A stretch of 64,000 bases of DNA from Dinoroseobacter sp965279125 (GTDB taxonomy: Bacteria > Pseudomonadota > Alphaproteobacteria > Rhodobacterales > Rhodobacteraceae), in the NCBI GenBank assembly GCA_965279125.1, contig CBDIHL010000039.1, forward strand, positions 124,001 to 188,000. The letters are read 5' to 3'. A program made the translations under genes and the position numbers. The notes beneath the pieces were generated by a model. It saw only the letters and a program-made list of their open reading frames with translations, was not told the origin of the DNA and made no database searches. Shown here piece after piece: positions 51,635 to 60,609 of this stretch (position 1 is the stretch's first letter; each line of letters starts with the position of its first letter).

Positions 51635-53550
51635 ACGCGGTGGGTTTGCTGTCCCAAACAACCGGCGGGATCGAGGGCCTTTGGGCCGTGGTGGTCTGCG
51701 CGATCTATGCGGGGGCGTGTTTGGGGTTGGGCTGGCGTCTGAGTGTGTTGATCCAAGGCGGGCGGCGCGAAGATGAAGATGTGGAAAGAGCGTCGGCGTT
51801 CTTGATAGGAGTGCTGTCAGTCGGCGCATTCTTGATCGGTATGAGCCTCTTGGGTGCGCTAAAGCCAATCGTGATTTGGGGTCTCCTTGGACTGTGCTAC
51901 GCAGTCAGCCTTCCACTTTGGCGCGGTTACCTCCTGAGCGGTCTATCCCTGAAGATAGCCCAACAGCTTTGGCATGAGGCGTCTCGCGCCGAACGAGCGT
52001 TGGGTTCGGCGGTTGCGTTTCTGGCCGCGGCTTATGGCGCCGCAGCATTGATCAAGCCCCCCATTGGCGATGCTGAAGCGTTTTACATGAGCTATGCGCA
52101 GCTTCTCGCTGAGACGAATCGTTTGATCCCAATGCCCGGTGGATTCGAGTTTTTCTCCACCATCAGTTTGCCCGGCGAGTTGCATTTTGCGGCGTTGATC
52201 AGCTTGGCAGGACAGGGAGCCGCCAAGCTTTTCGTTCTACCGATTGCGGGGATCGCGGCGCTTTACTTGATGCGGATTTGCGAGGCATGCGGTGGTGGAC
52301 GGATGGCGCAACTCGTCGTCTTGATTGTCTTGCTGTCGTCGTCGACGTTCACTCATTATGCAATCGATGGAAAAGTCGATCTGTTTGCTGCGGCCTTCGG
52401 TCTAGCCGCTGTCTATTGGGCCTTGGTCGCCACCACATCACCGCATCGCAAGTCAAGCTTGGTTTGGGTCGGCTTGATGACCGGGGCCGCGACGATGGCG
52501 AAATTCTCTTATCTGCCGACACTTCTACCGGCTTTGCTGGTCATTTTGATCTGGCGCAATTTTGACGGGCGCTATTGCGGGTTTGGCGTCGCAGCGCGTG
52601 TGACCTTGCGAGAGGCGTTGGTGACTGCCGCATGGGCCACTTTACCGTGGCTCCCGCATTTTGCCAAAAATGCTGTGCTCTTTGGGGCACCGCTTGCGCC
52701 GTTCATTGGCGGCCCGCAAGATACCGCATGGCTGAACCAGGTTTGGTTTTCGCCTGAGACCACACGCTGGATCTTGGCAACCTATCCGTTCGCACTCGTC
52801 TTCGGGCGCTACCCGATGCAAGGCGGCGGCTTGTCTTTTGTTCTGCTCGCCTGTGCGCCGTTGGTTTGGGTGGTGTGGCGCCAACTGGCTGGCGATAAGA
52901 CGCTGTTGCGCCGCGTGGTTTTGGCTTGCCTGCTGGGCGTCGCCATCTGGATGATCCTGCGGCCATCGGTCATCGCGCCGCGGTATTTCCTCGCAACGAT
53001 CCTGCTGATCGTGCCATTGATCGCCATCGCAACGCAGCGCGCTTTGGAGCGCTTGCCACAACTGCTGTTGCTGCGCGTTGGGATATTCGTCGTGTTGTGG
53101 GCGGCTCTGTTGAGCAGCACGTGGCATGTCCTTCCGACCTTGCGCGCCTTGCCAGCATATGCTGCGGGCACGCTGGATCGCTGCGCAATGGCCAGTGCGT
53201 ATTGCGGCCCACAACAACATCTCGCGCGCAGTGCGGCACTGGGTGAGCGTGTTTATGTGGCTGGGTATTACAGATACTGGTTGCGCCCAGATCAGCTTTT
53301 ATGCGGCGATACCCCGTCCGAGGCGCGCTTGATCGCGCAAAGTTCGGATCCGATCGCAGATTTGCAAAGGTATGGATTTAAACATCTCGTTATCGACGAG
53401 ACCAGCCACGGCGGCCTCCTTCGGGCCGTGTCGGATAATCCTGATGTCGAGCGGATCATGCAATCGGGGGTGGTCCATCTGTTTGCCGTCTCTCCACAGG
53501 TTGGCGCACCGCGGTCCTGTGAAATGACAGATACAGAAGGCGGAATATGA
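51631..53550 (+). CDS. Polytopic membrane glycosyltransferase-like protein
   Basis: A 639-residue protein when started at the GTG that overlaps the previous stop (GTGA), with about 11 hydrophobic segments. GGFEFFSTISLPGELHFAAL, FTHYAIDGKVDLFAAAFGLA, TMAKFSYLPTLLPAL and KNAVLFGAPLAPFIGGP resemble GT-C/PMT-type glycosyltransferases (family 39/83-like). The C-terminal soluble part includes several Cys. The protein would use a lipid-linked sugar on the periplasmic side. It is followed by a GT2 gene with a 4-base overlap. Confidence 0.75.
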   Translation: MNAVGLLSQTTGGIEGLWAVVVCAIYAGACLGLGWRLSVLIQGGRREDEDVERASAFLIGVLSVGAFLIGMSLLGALKPIVIWGLLGLCYAVSLPLWRGYLLSGLSLKIAQQLWHEASRAERALGSAVAFLAAAYGAAALIKPPIGDAEAFYMSYAQLLAETNRLIPMPGGFEFFSTISLPGELHFAALISLAGQGAAKLFVLPIAGIAALYLMRICEACGGGRMAQLVVLIVLLSSSTFTHYAIDGKVDLFAAAFGLAAVYWALVATTSPHRKSSLVWVGLMTGAATMAKFSYLPTLLPALLVILIWRNFDGRYCGFGVAARVTLREALVTAAWATLPWLPHFAKNAVLFGAPLAPFIGGPQDTAWLNQVWFSPETTRWILATYPFALVFGRYPMQGGGLSFVLLACAPLVWVVWRQLAGDKTLLRRVVLACLLGVAIWMILRPSVIAPRYFLATILLIVPLIAIATQRALERLPQLLLLRVGIFVVLWAALLSSTWHVLPTLRALPAYAAGTLDRCAMASAYCGPQQHLARSAALGERVYVAGYYRYWLRPDQLLCGDTPSEARLIAQSSDPIADLQRYGFKHLVIDETSHGGLLRAVSDNPDVERIMQSGVVHLFAVSPQVGAPRSCEMTDTEGGI

Positions 53551-54512
53551 CCGTATCACAAGCTTCAACCGTGTCTGTGGTGATCCCAGCGTATAATCAC
53601 GCGGATTTCTTGGAGGGCGCTATCGCCTCGGTGTTGGGGCAAAGCCACGCGCAGATAGAGCTGATCGTGGTCAATGACGGATCTACGGATGCAACAGCAG
53701 AAACGCTCGACGCGCTGGAACAGCGTTTTGCAGACAGCAGATTTAAGGTCATTCATCAAGAAAATGCCGGACAGGCCAAAGCCTTGGAGGCGGGATGGAA
53801 TGCCGCAAGCGGGGCCGTCTTGGGCTATCTGAGCGCCGATGATCTGCTGGATAAGACGGCTGCCGCAGACAGCCTCGCGGCGCTACAAGGCGCGCCGGAT
53901 GCTGTCGCAACTTACTGCGATTATCGGCTGATCGACCAGGCTGGACGCATCATTCGCAACGTCGCAGCGCCTGCCTACGACTATGAGCACATGTTGTGCG
54001 ATGTGATCTGTCTGCCCGGTCCCGGAGCGTTTTTCACCCGCGATGCGTATCGTGAAACAGGGGCTTGGGATCCGAACTATCGTCAGATGCCGGACTATGA
54101 TTTCTGGTTGCGCATGGGCCTGCTTGGCGATTTTGTTCATATTTCCAAGACGCTTGCTTCGTTTCGCATCCATGAAGGATCGCAAACCTATTCCCGCACG
54201 ACGCCCGAGCGCGCTCAAGAACCGATCCGCATTATTGAAGGCCTTTTCAAGCATCCAAATCTGAACGCGTCTTTGCGTGCTTTGCAGGATCGAGCGCTCT
54301 CCAGCGCGCATCTGGTGAGTGCTCAGTTACATTTCCGTGCAGGTCGATTGCAGGCAGGGATGCGCACAGCGGGCATCGCGCTAAGGCTTGCGCCGCGTCT
54401 GCTCGTCAAGCCGCATTTCTATAGGTCACTGGTGAACGCGATGACGAACCGGATTGGGCACCGTATTTTATGGACGTTGCGTGCTGTCATCCCAGGAGGG
54501 CGTGCGCAGTGA
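53547..54512 (+). CDS. Family 2 glycosyltransferase
   Basis: A 321-residue GT-A enzyme: SVVIPAYNHADFLEGAIASV, the DGST motif in IVVNDGSTDATAE, a DXD-like SADDLL and an FxxW-like stretch (RQMPDYDFWLRMGLLGDF). The acidic SADD site holds the metal. It is the last gene of the plus-strand block and converges on wecB with 18 bases between stops. Start overlaps the previous gene by ATGA. The donor is not evident; it probably adds one sugar of the repeat unit. Confidence 0.92.
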   Translation: MTVSQASTVSVVIPAYNHADFLEGAIASVLGQSHAQIELIVVNDGSTDATAETLDALEQRFADSRFKVIHQENAGQAKALEAGWNAASGAVLGYLSADDLLDKTAAADSLAALQGAPDAVATYCDYRLIDQAGRIIRNVAAPAYDYEHMLCDVICLPGPGAFFTRDAYRETGAWDPNYRQMPDYDFWLRMGLLGDFVHISKTLASFRIHEGSQTYSRTTPERAQEPIRIIEGLFKHPNLNASLRALQDRALSSAHLVSAQLHFRAGRLQAGMRTAGIALRLAPRLLVKPHFYRSLVNAMTNRIGHRILWTLRAVIPGGRAQ

Positions 54513-54530
54513 CACGGCTTCATAAAGCCA

Positions 54531-55673
54531 TTAGACGTCGCGCCGCCAAACCGTCCGATTTACGTAGTCCGTATAGCTTTGCACGATACGAACAACTTGC
54601 TTTGAGACTGGATTAGGGTCCGTATCGGCCTGATAATCTGGTACCCTTGGCATGGTTTGGACATCACGATTGTGCTGCGCGCGGATGATCTGCACGGCCT
54701 CAAGGACACGGTCTCGTTTTAGGCCACTCATGATCAAGGTGCCGACATCCATGCCCTCGGGGCGTTCATGGGCAGTTCGGATTGTGATCGCAGGCAGGTT
54801 CAACAGGCTCGCCTCTTCGGTGATTGTCCCGCTGTCTGAGATCACGCAGGCCGCGCCGATCTGCAATTTGTTGTAGTCGACAAACCCAAATGGCTTGAGG
54901 AACTGGATGCGCGCGTCCATCGTTAATCCTTCAAGCGCATCGAGCCGTTTGCGGGTGCGTGGATGTGTCGAGACGATGATTGGCAATTCGTAAGCTTCGG
55001 CCAAGCCGTTTAAGCTGTCGAGCAGTTGGCGCAACGTTTCTGGCGCATCGACATTCTCTTCCCTGTGGACGCTGACCAGAAAATAGCCGTCCTGCGTCAA
55101 GCCAAGCCGAGCCAGCACATCGGACGTTGCGATCTTGTCGCGGTAATGGGCCAAAACCTCATCCATATGGCTGCCAGTCTTGATGATCGTCTCGGCACGC
55201 ACACCTTCTGCGATCAAGTAGCGCCGTGCGTGTTCGCTCAGAACCATGTTGATATCGCTCAGGTGGTCAACGACCTTCCGGTTCAGCTCCTCTGGGACAC
55301 GCTGGTCAAAACATCGATTTCCGGCTTCCATATGGAAGACCGGGATCTTTCGACGTTTGGCCGCGATGACCGACAGGCAAGAGTTTGTGTCCCCATAGAG
55401 AAGCAAGGCATCAGGGGTTTCAGCCTCGAACACGGCGTCGGCCTTGGCAAGAATGTCGCCGATCATTTGGGCGGGGTTGGCACCTTGGGCATTCAAGAAG
55501 TGATCTGGTTTGCGGATTTCCAGATCGTCAAAGAAGACCTGGTTCAGCTCGTAGTCGTAGTTCTGCCCGGTATGGACCAGAACGTGATTGGTATGACGGT
55601 CCATCTCTGCGATGATACGGGCCATTTTGATCAGCTCAGGCCGCGTGCCGACAATGGTCATGGTTTTAAGCAC
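54531..55673 (-). CDS. wecB: UDP-N-acetylglucosamine 2-epimerase family protein (WecB/FnlC-like)
   Basis: A 380-residue non-hydrolysing 2-epimerase. Landmarks are VGTRPELIKMARIIAEMD, LVHTGQNYDYELNQVFFDDL, VSVHREENVD, PIIVSTHPRTRKRLD and ISDSGTITEEASLLNLPAITIRT. Because it lies directly after FnlA- and reductase-like genes with an overlap of 8 bases, its likely step is epimerisation at C2 of a 6-deoxy UDP-sugar in UDP-L-FucNAc synthesis. Alternatively it makes the manno form of the WbpABDE product (WbpI). Both are inference from context. Confidence 0.85.
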   Translation of the reverse strand: MLKTMTIVGTRPELIKMARIIAEMDRHTNHVLVHTGQNYDYELNQVFFDDLEIRKPDHFLNAQGANPAQMIGDILAKADAVFEAETPDALLLYGDTNSCLSVIAAKRRKIPVFHMEAGNRCFDQRVPEELNRKVVDHLSDINMVLSEHARRYLIAEGVRAETIIKTGSHMDEVLAHYRDKIATSDVLARLGLTQDGYFLVSVHREENVDAPETLRQLLDSLNGLAEAYELPIIVSTHPRTRKRLDALEGLTMDARIQFLKPFGFVDYNKLQIGAACVISDSGTITEEASLLNLPAITIRTAHERPEGMDVGTLIMSGLKRDRVLEAVQIIRAQHNRDVQTMPRVPDYQADTDPNPVSKQVVRIVQSYTDYVNRTVWRRDV

Positions 55674-56676
55674 TGAGCTGTTCCTTGATGTAGTCGAGTT
55701 TCATCAACAGCTCTTTGACCTGCGCGACATTCAGCCGTTTGGTATTGTGCGAGGTGTAATCCTCAAGCGCGGAGACTTCGACTGCACCTTCGCTGAAATA
55801 CTTAGCGTAGTTCAGGTCGCGCGCATCTGCAGGCACACGGTAATGTTCTCCGGTATCCTCGGCGCGTGCCATTTCTTCGCGCGACAGCAACGACTCGTAC
55901 AGCTTTTCGCCATGTCTGGTGCCGATCACATTGACCGGGACGTCGACACCAAACAGCTGACGCACGGCCTCTGCCAAGTCGCCAACAGTGGATGCAGGGG
56001 CTTTTTGGACGAAGATGTCACCTTGTCGGCCATGCGCGAAGGCGTGAAGCACCAAGTCGACAGAGTCTTCCAGAGACATCAGGAACCGCGTCATTTTGGG
56101 GTCGGTCACGGTCAGCGCTTTACCGCTTTTCAGTTGATCGATGAACAAGGGGATGACTGAGCCGCGCGAGGCCATCACGTTGCCATAGCGCGTGGCGCAA
56201 AACACGGTCTCTCCCTCAGCCCGACCGCGTGTCTTGGCGACCATTAGTTTCTCCATCATCGCCTTGGACATGCCCATCGCGTTGACCGGATAAACGGCCT
56301 TGTCGGTAGACAAAACGATGACGCGCTTCACCTTGGCCTCCAACGCAGCGTTCATCACATTCTCGGTGCCGAGAATATTGGTCCGCACGGCCTCCATTGG
56401 GTGAAATTCGCAGGATGGGACTTGCTTGAGCGCTGCGGCATGAAACAGGTAGTCGACGCCATGCATCGCACCCCGGACGCTTTCGATTTCGCGCACATCC
56501 CCGATGTAAAAGCGCAGCTTGGGATTGTTCAGCGCAATGCGCATGTCCTCTTGCTTCTTTTCATCACGGCTGAAGATCCGAACTTCTTTCAGATCAGAGT
56601 CGAGGAATCGGTTCAGGACTGCGTTGCCAAACGAGCCAGTGCCGCCGGTGATCATTAATGTTTTGTTCTTAAACAC
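55666..56676 (-). CDS. fnlA: UDP-GlcNAc 4,6-dehydratase / 5-epimerase (FnlA/CapE-like)
   Basis: A 336-residue polysaccharide-biosynthesis SDR. The Rossmann motif TGGTGSFGNAVLNRFL and the active-site segment VLSTDKAVYPVNAMGMSK are intact; the catalytic Tyr of normal SDRs is Met134 (MGMSK, Lys138), as in CapE. It eliminates water at C4-C6 of UDP-GlcNAc and inverts C5 and sometimes C3, leading to UDP-L-FucNAc. The next gene in transcription overlaps its 3' end by 8 bases. The upstream reductase gene is 10 bases before it. Confidence 0.88.
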   Translation of the reverse strand: MFKNKTLMITGGTGSFGNAVLNRFLDSDLKEVRIFSRDEKKQEDMRIALNNPKLRFYIGDVREIESVRGAMHGVDYLFHAAALKQVPSCEFHPMEAVRTNILGTENVMNAALEAKVKRVIVLSTDKAVYPVNAMGMSKAMMEKLMVAKTRGRAEGETVFCATRYGNVMASRGSVIPLFIDQLKSGKALTVTDPKMTRFLMSLEDSVDLVLHAFAHGRQGDIFVQKAPASTVGDLAEAVRQLFGVDVPVNVIGTRHGEKLYESLLSREEMARAEDTGEHYRVPADARDLNYAKYFSEGAVEVSALEDYTSHNTKRLNVAQVKELLMKLDYIKEQLSA

Positions 56677-56686
56677 CTGTGCGTCC

Positions 56687-57541
56687 TTATTTGAAATCGC
56701 GCATACGCGTTATGAGTGTCGGCCAATCTGGCGCTCTATACCCTGTGGCCTGCTCGAACCGAGACCCATCCAAAGAGCGGTCAATCGTCAGAGCGTCGTC
56801 CGGCATGATTTGAATGGATTTGCCATAGATGTCTGCGACCAATGCCAACAGGTCATATTTGGAGATTGGCGTGGCAGCAACATGATAGACCCCGTGCAAC
56901 GCGGGTCTTGGTAGGACATGGGTGTGTATCACGGAGGCCAGCTCGCAGGTGGGCAGGCCCGAAAAAATTGCTCGCGTGAAGCCCTTGATTGATCCCTCTT
57001 GAGCCAGGAACCAGCCAATCAGTCCGGTCGCGCGGGCCAACTCAGGTCCGATAATTGAGGTGCGCAATGTGATCGCATTCGGATAGTCGACTTCGCCAAT
57101 GAACTTGGAGGATCCGTAGAGGTCAGTCGCGTCGCTTTGATCGGCCTCGGTATAGTTGCCTTTGGCACCCGAAAAGACACAGTCTGTGCTCATGTGGATC
57201 AACCGTGCTCCGATCAAAGCGGCGAGGCGCGCCAACCGGTGCGGCAGCATTGCGTTGACCGGCAAAGCAACCAATGGATCTGCGCTGCTTTCCAATTGCT
57301 TGATCAGACCGACGCAGTTGATGACGATGTCAGGCTTCACCTGATCGAACAAGCGAACCAAAGCATCGGTATCTAAGACATCGATGCCCGTGATAATGCG
57401 CGTGCGCATGGGTTCCGGAAAATGCCGTGTCACGTTTGATGCGCGTCCAGTGCCCCAAACCTCGAGTGCCGGATCATGGCTTAACCGTTGGAATGTGACA
57501 TGTCCCAGCATGCCCGAGACGCCCAAGACCAGAATTTTCAT
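56687..57541 (-). CDS. RmlD-like sugar reductase in the FnlA-WecB cassette
   Basis: A 284-residue RmlD-type SDR (LVLGVSGMLGHVTFQRLS; HMSTDCVFSGAKGNYTE; Tyr-Gly-x2-Lys in DLYGSSKFIGEVD). It is shorter than the 370-residue CapF/FnlB proteins, which carry a C-terminal cupin-like domain; that domain is absent here. It probably reduces the C4 ketone of the FnlA product. Overlaps the glycosyltransferase upstream by 4 bases (57538-57541). Order glycosyltransferase, reductase, FnlA, WecB is the same direction of transcription. Confidence 0.82.
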   Translation of the reverse strand: MKILVLGVSGMLGHVTFQRLSHDPALEVWGTGRASNVTRHFPEPMRTRIITGIDVLDTDALVRLFDQVKPDIVINCVGLIKQLESSADPLVALPVNAMLPHRLARLAALIGARLIHMSTDCVFSGAKGNYTEADQSDATDLYGSSKFIGEVDYPNAITLRTSIIGPELARATGLIGWFLAQEGSIKGFTRAIFSGLPTCELASVIHTHVLPRPALHGVYHVAATPISKYDLLALVADIYGKSIQIMPDDALTIDRSLDGSRFEQATGYRAPDWPTLITRMRDFK

Positions 57542-58782
57542 GACACGGTTTCCTTCGTGGCTGCGCTGGCCTGTTCAAGATGGGAAATCAGATTGGTTGT
57601 CAAACTTTGAAGCGAGAACTGTGCCTCAAAATAGGCACGCCCAGATGCGGACATGTCGTCGATCTGGGAGGCAGAGCACGCGCGTAATTTCCGAACCGCA
57701 TCCGCAAGGCCTTTTGCATCACCTGCGGGGCACGACATGCCAGCTTGCGCTTGGTGCAATATCCGCGCGCCTTCGCCGTCTAGGGATGCAAGAATGGGTC
57801 GTCCCGTTGCAAGATAGGCCTGTAACTTGTTCGGGATTGTGTAGCTGAAAATCGGGTCGGGCCGCAGGGACACCAGAAGTGCCGAGGCTGCTGACAGAAT
57901 GACGGGCATGTCAGATGCCGCAAATCGACCGGGCAAGACCACGTTGCTAAGGCCGAGACCTGCAATGTCTTGGCGCAGCGCATCTTCTGCCCGCCCGCTA
58001 CCAACAAGGTAAAAGGTGATGTCGGGATGTTCGCGCAATAAATTCGCCGCCTCGACCACTGTTTGAAGTCCCTGCGCTTGTCCCAAATTGCCCGCAAAAA
58101 CGATTGAAAAACCGTCTCTGATTTGAGCTGCTAATGCGGATGCCTGCGGCGTTGGGGGCGTGGCGATGGGATCTTCGGGAAGCGAATTGGGCAGGTAATG
58201 GATTTGAGGATGTGTCGCCACGATACGTTCGATTGGGTCACGAAAGGCCTGAGACTGGATGAGAATCCTGTCGGTCCGTTTATACAGTCCGCGAACCGCA
58301 TGTCTGACCAGCCCCACTATCCCTCGGTTGCGCACCGCGTTTGTCGCGGTCAAGCTTTCAGGCCAAAGGTCTTGCACCCAAATCAACAATGGCGCGCGCT
58401 TCAAGCGTTTGAAGATCAGCCCGACATAGGCCTGCACCAACGGGGAAGGGGCGTAGACGAAAACGGCGTCGAACTTTTGGCCCTTCACTTTCCACGGCGC
58501 TAGAAGGCACCCTGAAATTATGAATGACAGGTAGTTTAACGCCAAGGCGACCCGATTGTTTTGCCCGCGTGGGACCAGCGGGACGCGCACGACTGTGGCC
58601 CCTTGATACGTTTCTTGCGTAAAGCCCCAAGCTTTGAAGCCGTCAAAAATGCGACCATCGGGATAGTTAGGTTGCCCGGTGATCACGGTGACGTCCACGC
58701 CCTCAGCAACCAGCCGGGCGACCACAGCGTTTATCAAGAACGTCTCCGGCCAGAAATACTGCGATACGATCAAGACCCGCAT
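57538..58782 (-). CDS. Family 4 glycosyltransferase (WbuB-like)
   Basis: A 414-residue GT-B glycosyltransferase. VSQYFWPETFLINAVVARLV, FVYAPSPLVQAYVG, LIWVQDLWPESLTATNAV and IVFAGNLGQAQGLQTVVEA are strongly like the WbuB/WbpH-type L-FucNAc transferases; the Arg/Gly and GEGAR regions of the donor domain are present. The FnlA-reductase-WecB genes follow, so the donor is plausibly UDP-FucNAc. Start ATG 58782 is 1 base from the stop of the next gene upstream. Confidence 0.88.
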   Translation of the reverse strand: MRVLIVSQYFWPETFLINAVVARLVAEGVDVTVITGQPNYPDGRIFDGFKAWGFTQETYQGATVVRVPLVPRGQNNRVALALNYLSFIISGCLLAPWKVKGQKFDAVFVYAPSPLVQAYVGLIFKRLKRAPLLIWVQDLWPESLTATNAVRNRGIVGLVRHAVRGLYKRTDRILIQSQAFRDPIERIVATHPQIHYLPNSLPEDPIATPPTPQASALAAQIRDGFSIVFAGNLGQAQGLQTVVEAANLLREHPDITFYLVGSGRAEDALRQDIAGLGLSNVVLPGRFAASDMPVILSAASALLVSLRPDPIFSYTIPNKLQAYLATGRPILASLDGEGARILHQAQAGMSCPAGDAKGLADAVRKLRACSASQIDDMSASGRAYFEAQFSLQSLTTNLISHLEQASAATKETVS

Positions 58783-58783
58783 G

Positions 58784-59785
58784 TCAGGCCCGCTCTTGCA
58801 GCGCGTCGAGGAACTCAGCGGCGGACCGAGGGACGGGGGGCTCGGTGGCTTGATCTAGAGCGCGCAACACGGCGCGGGCAATAGATCGGGCGGATAGGGG
58901 GTCAAAAGTTTCCTTCGGTTGGACGACATCGCGCACATAGTCGCGTTCCGCAGCAACAATCGGCAATCCGATCTGCGCGGCCTCCAAAAGAGGCAGCCCG
59001 AAGGATTCAAACATGGACGGGAACACCAAAAAGCGCGCCTTTGCATAGAGTGCAGCCATTGCCTCGACCCCGTCGGCACTCACGATCTCTATGCGCGCGC
59101 CCTTGGCTCGCGCTTGGGTGAGGGCTGACCCAAGCGGCGTGTTCGCACCAGGATCATGGGTGAGTGCGAGGCTTGGTTTGACCCCTCGGGCGGCAAGCTC
59201 TGCCCATGCTTCAAACAGCCGGGTGTGGTTCTTATGCGCCTCTCCGGATGCAACATAGATAAAGTCATACTCGGGTGCCGCAGAGCGCTCCGGGTCAGGA
59301 AGGGGATCTCGAAACGGTATAACTCGAGCGGGTCTGTGAAGCCGGGCTTTTGCTTTTTGTGCCATGGTTTCGGTTTGCACGATGACCTCGGCATCCCGCA
59401 GGAAAGTCTTTAGCCAAAGTCGCTCGATATGGACGCGCGCGCGCAGTTTCCATGGTAGTGCCTGCATATGTGCCGCATCCAGAAGATAGACGTTCTGGAC
59501 GAAGACCACAACGCGGGCAGAAACACGCCAGAGCGGCGGTAAATTCCCAAAGCACAGAACCGTGTCGTCGGGTGTCAGCCGGCGCGCCAAACGCCGCTCG
59601 GCCCCTAGGCGCGCGATGATACGCGGGGCAACATGGTGCACAACAGTGCCCTCGGGCAGGGGCGGCAAAGGCGCAAAGCGCGCATCAAGCTGTAGCACAG
59701 CAGGTCCGGTGAGCGCGGAAAGGAGCGCACGCAAAAGGTTAAGCCCGCCCCCTTGGTGCACGTTCGGCGCATGAAGATACAGCAT
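58784..59785 (-). CDS. Family 4 glycosyltransferase
   Basis: A 333-residue GT-B enzyme with an unusually short N-terminal domain (LYLHAPNVHQGGGLNLLRAL). The donor domain has FIYVASGEAHKNHTRLFEAW and FPSMFESFGLPLLEAAQIG with the paired Glu of E-x7-E. The signature is close to mannosyl- or rhamnosyltransferases, but the donor is unassigned. It lies 5 bases after the methyltransferase and 1 base before WbuB-like enzyme; all read as one transcript. Confidence 0.88.
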   Translation of the reverse strand: MLYLHAPNVHQGGGLNLLRALLSALTGPAVLQLDARFAPLPPLPEGTVVHHVAPRIIARLGAERRLARRLTPDDTVLCFGNLPPLWRVSARVVVFVQNVYLLDAAHMQALPWKLRARVHIERLWLKTFLRDAEVIVQTETMAQKAKARLHRPARVIPFRDPLPDPERSAAPEYDFIYVASGEAHKNHTRLFEAWAELAARGVKPSLALTHDPGANTPLGSALTQARAKGARIEIVSADGVEAMAALYAKARFLVFPSMFESFGLPLLEAAQIGLPIVAAERDYVRDVVQPKETFDPLSARSIARAVLRALDQATEPPVPRSAAEFLDALQERA

Positions 59786-59790
59786 CGTTC

Positions 59791-60522
59791 TCAGCCTTTG
59801 GGCCGGGCAAGCACCATCAAAGTTTCACCGCCCAAAAGGCGCGCGCCGACATCTCGGTTCACGGCAAAAATGGCGCGGCGGAACAGCCCAGCCAGCCGAG
59901 ACTTCAACCCCGTTTGAGGGGCCGTGAACGACGCGCCCGTGTAGCGCGCTTCGATCACTTCATATCCCGCGCCTTCCATGAGCGCCATCACCAGACCCTT
60001 GGTGTAGAAGTGCAAGTGGCCGACCTTGTGGCGGACATGCAAAAGTGGACTTTCGCGCAGCACACTGATCGACGACAGATCAAGCGGGAAGTGCAGAACA
60101 ACCTCGCTACACTGGTCCCTGAGGCGGTCCAGGAAGTCGAAGGGGTTGCCCAAATGCTCGATCACATCAATCAGCAGCACGACATCGGGAATAGGCGTCT
60201 CCACGGCCAGGTAATCCGCGAGAACAAAGTTCATGTCGCTGTCACCCAGCGCATCCCAAAACGGCTTGAGGTCAGGGGCGATGTCATATCCGGTCATTTC
60301 GGCTTTCGGAAAATGAACCTGTAGTCCGCGCATAACTTCGCCCGCGCCACACCCGATTTCGACAATAGTTTTGGGGTCGCGCTTATGATCGCGTAAAATG
60401 TCCGCGATGCGTGCAGCTTTCCAGGGCGAATCCTCGGTGTCCCAATCCGGGTTCCGCTCGGCGTAATCCCCGTTTAGGTAGAACCGCGTGACAACGTCCT
60501 CAGCGACATTTTGCTCTGTCAT
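59791..60522 (-). CDS. Class I SAM-dependent methyltransferase
   Basis: A 243-residue methyltransferase: TIVEIGCGAGEVMRGLQ (SAM site), MTGYDIAPDLKPFW, VVLLIDVIEHLGNPFDFL (catalytic-type post-motif). It resembles polysaccharide O-methyltransferases or the ubiquinone-type fold. Its position between glycosyltransferases and the hybrid initiating enzyme suggests capping or decoration of the repeat unit. ATG 60522 has AGCAAAATG upstream sequence without a clear ribosome site; the frame is otherwise unambiguous. Confidence 0.86.
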   Translation of the reverse strand: MTEQNVAEDVVTRFYLNGDYAERNPDWDTEDSPWKAARIADILRDHKRDPKTIVEIGCGAGEVMRGLQVHFPKAEMTGYDIAPDLKPFWDALGDSDMNFVLADYLAVETPIPDVVLLIDVIEHLGNPFDFLDRLRDQCSEVVLHFPLDLSSISVLRESPLLHVRHKVGHLHFYTKGLVMALMEGAGYEVIEARYTGASFTAPQTGLKSRLAGLFRRAIFAVNRDVGARLLGGETLMVLARPKG

Positions 60523-60609
60523 ACCATGTGCCCTTCACGCAATACGCCCGTTTCCATCGCTGAGCGTCATGCCTGTCTGCGCGTCGAAAGGCAATCATGC
60601 CGTTCCAAG

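Noticed and set aside
54516..54529. 5-bp hairpin between the converging GT2 and wecB genes
   Set aside because: Too short and without a T run on either strand to be called a terminator.
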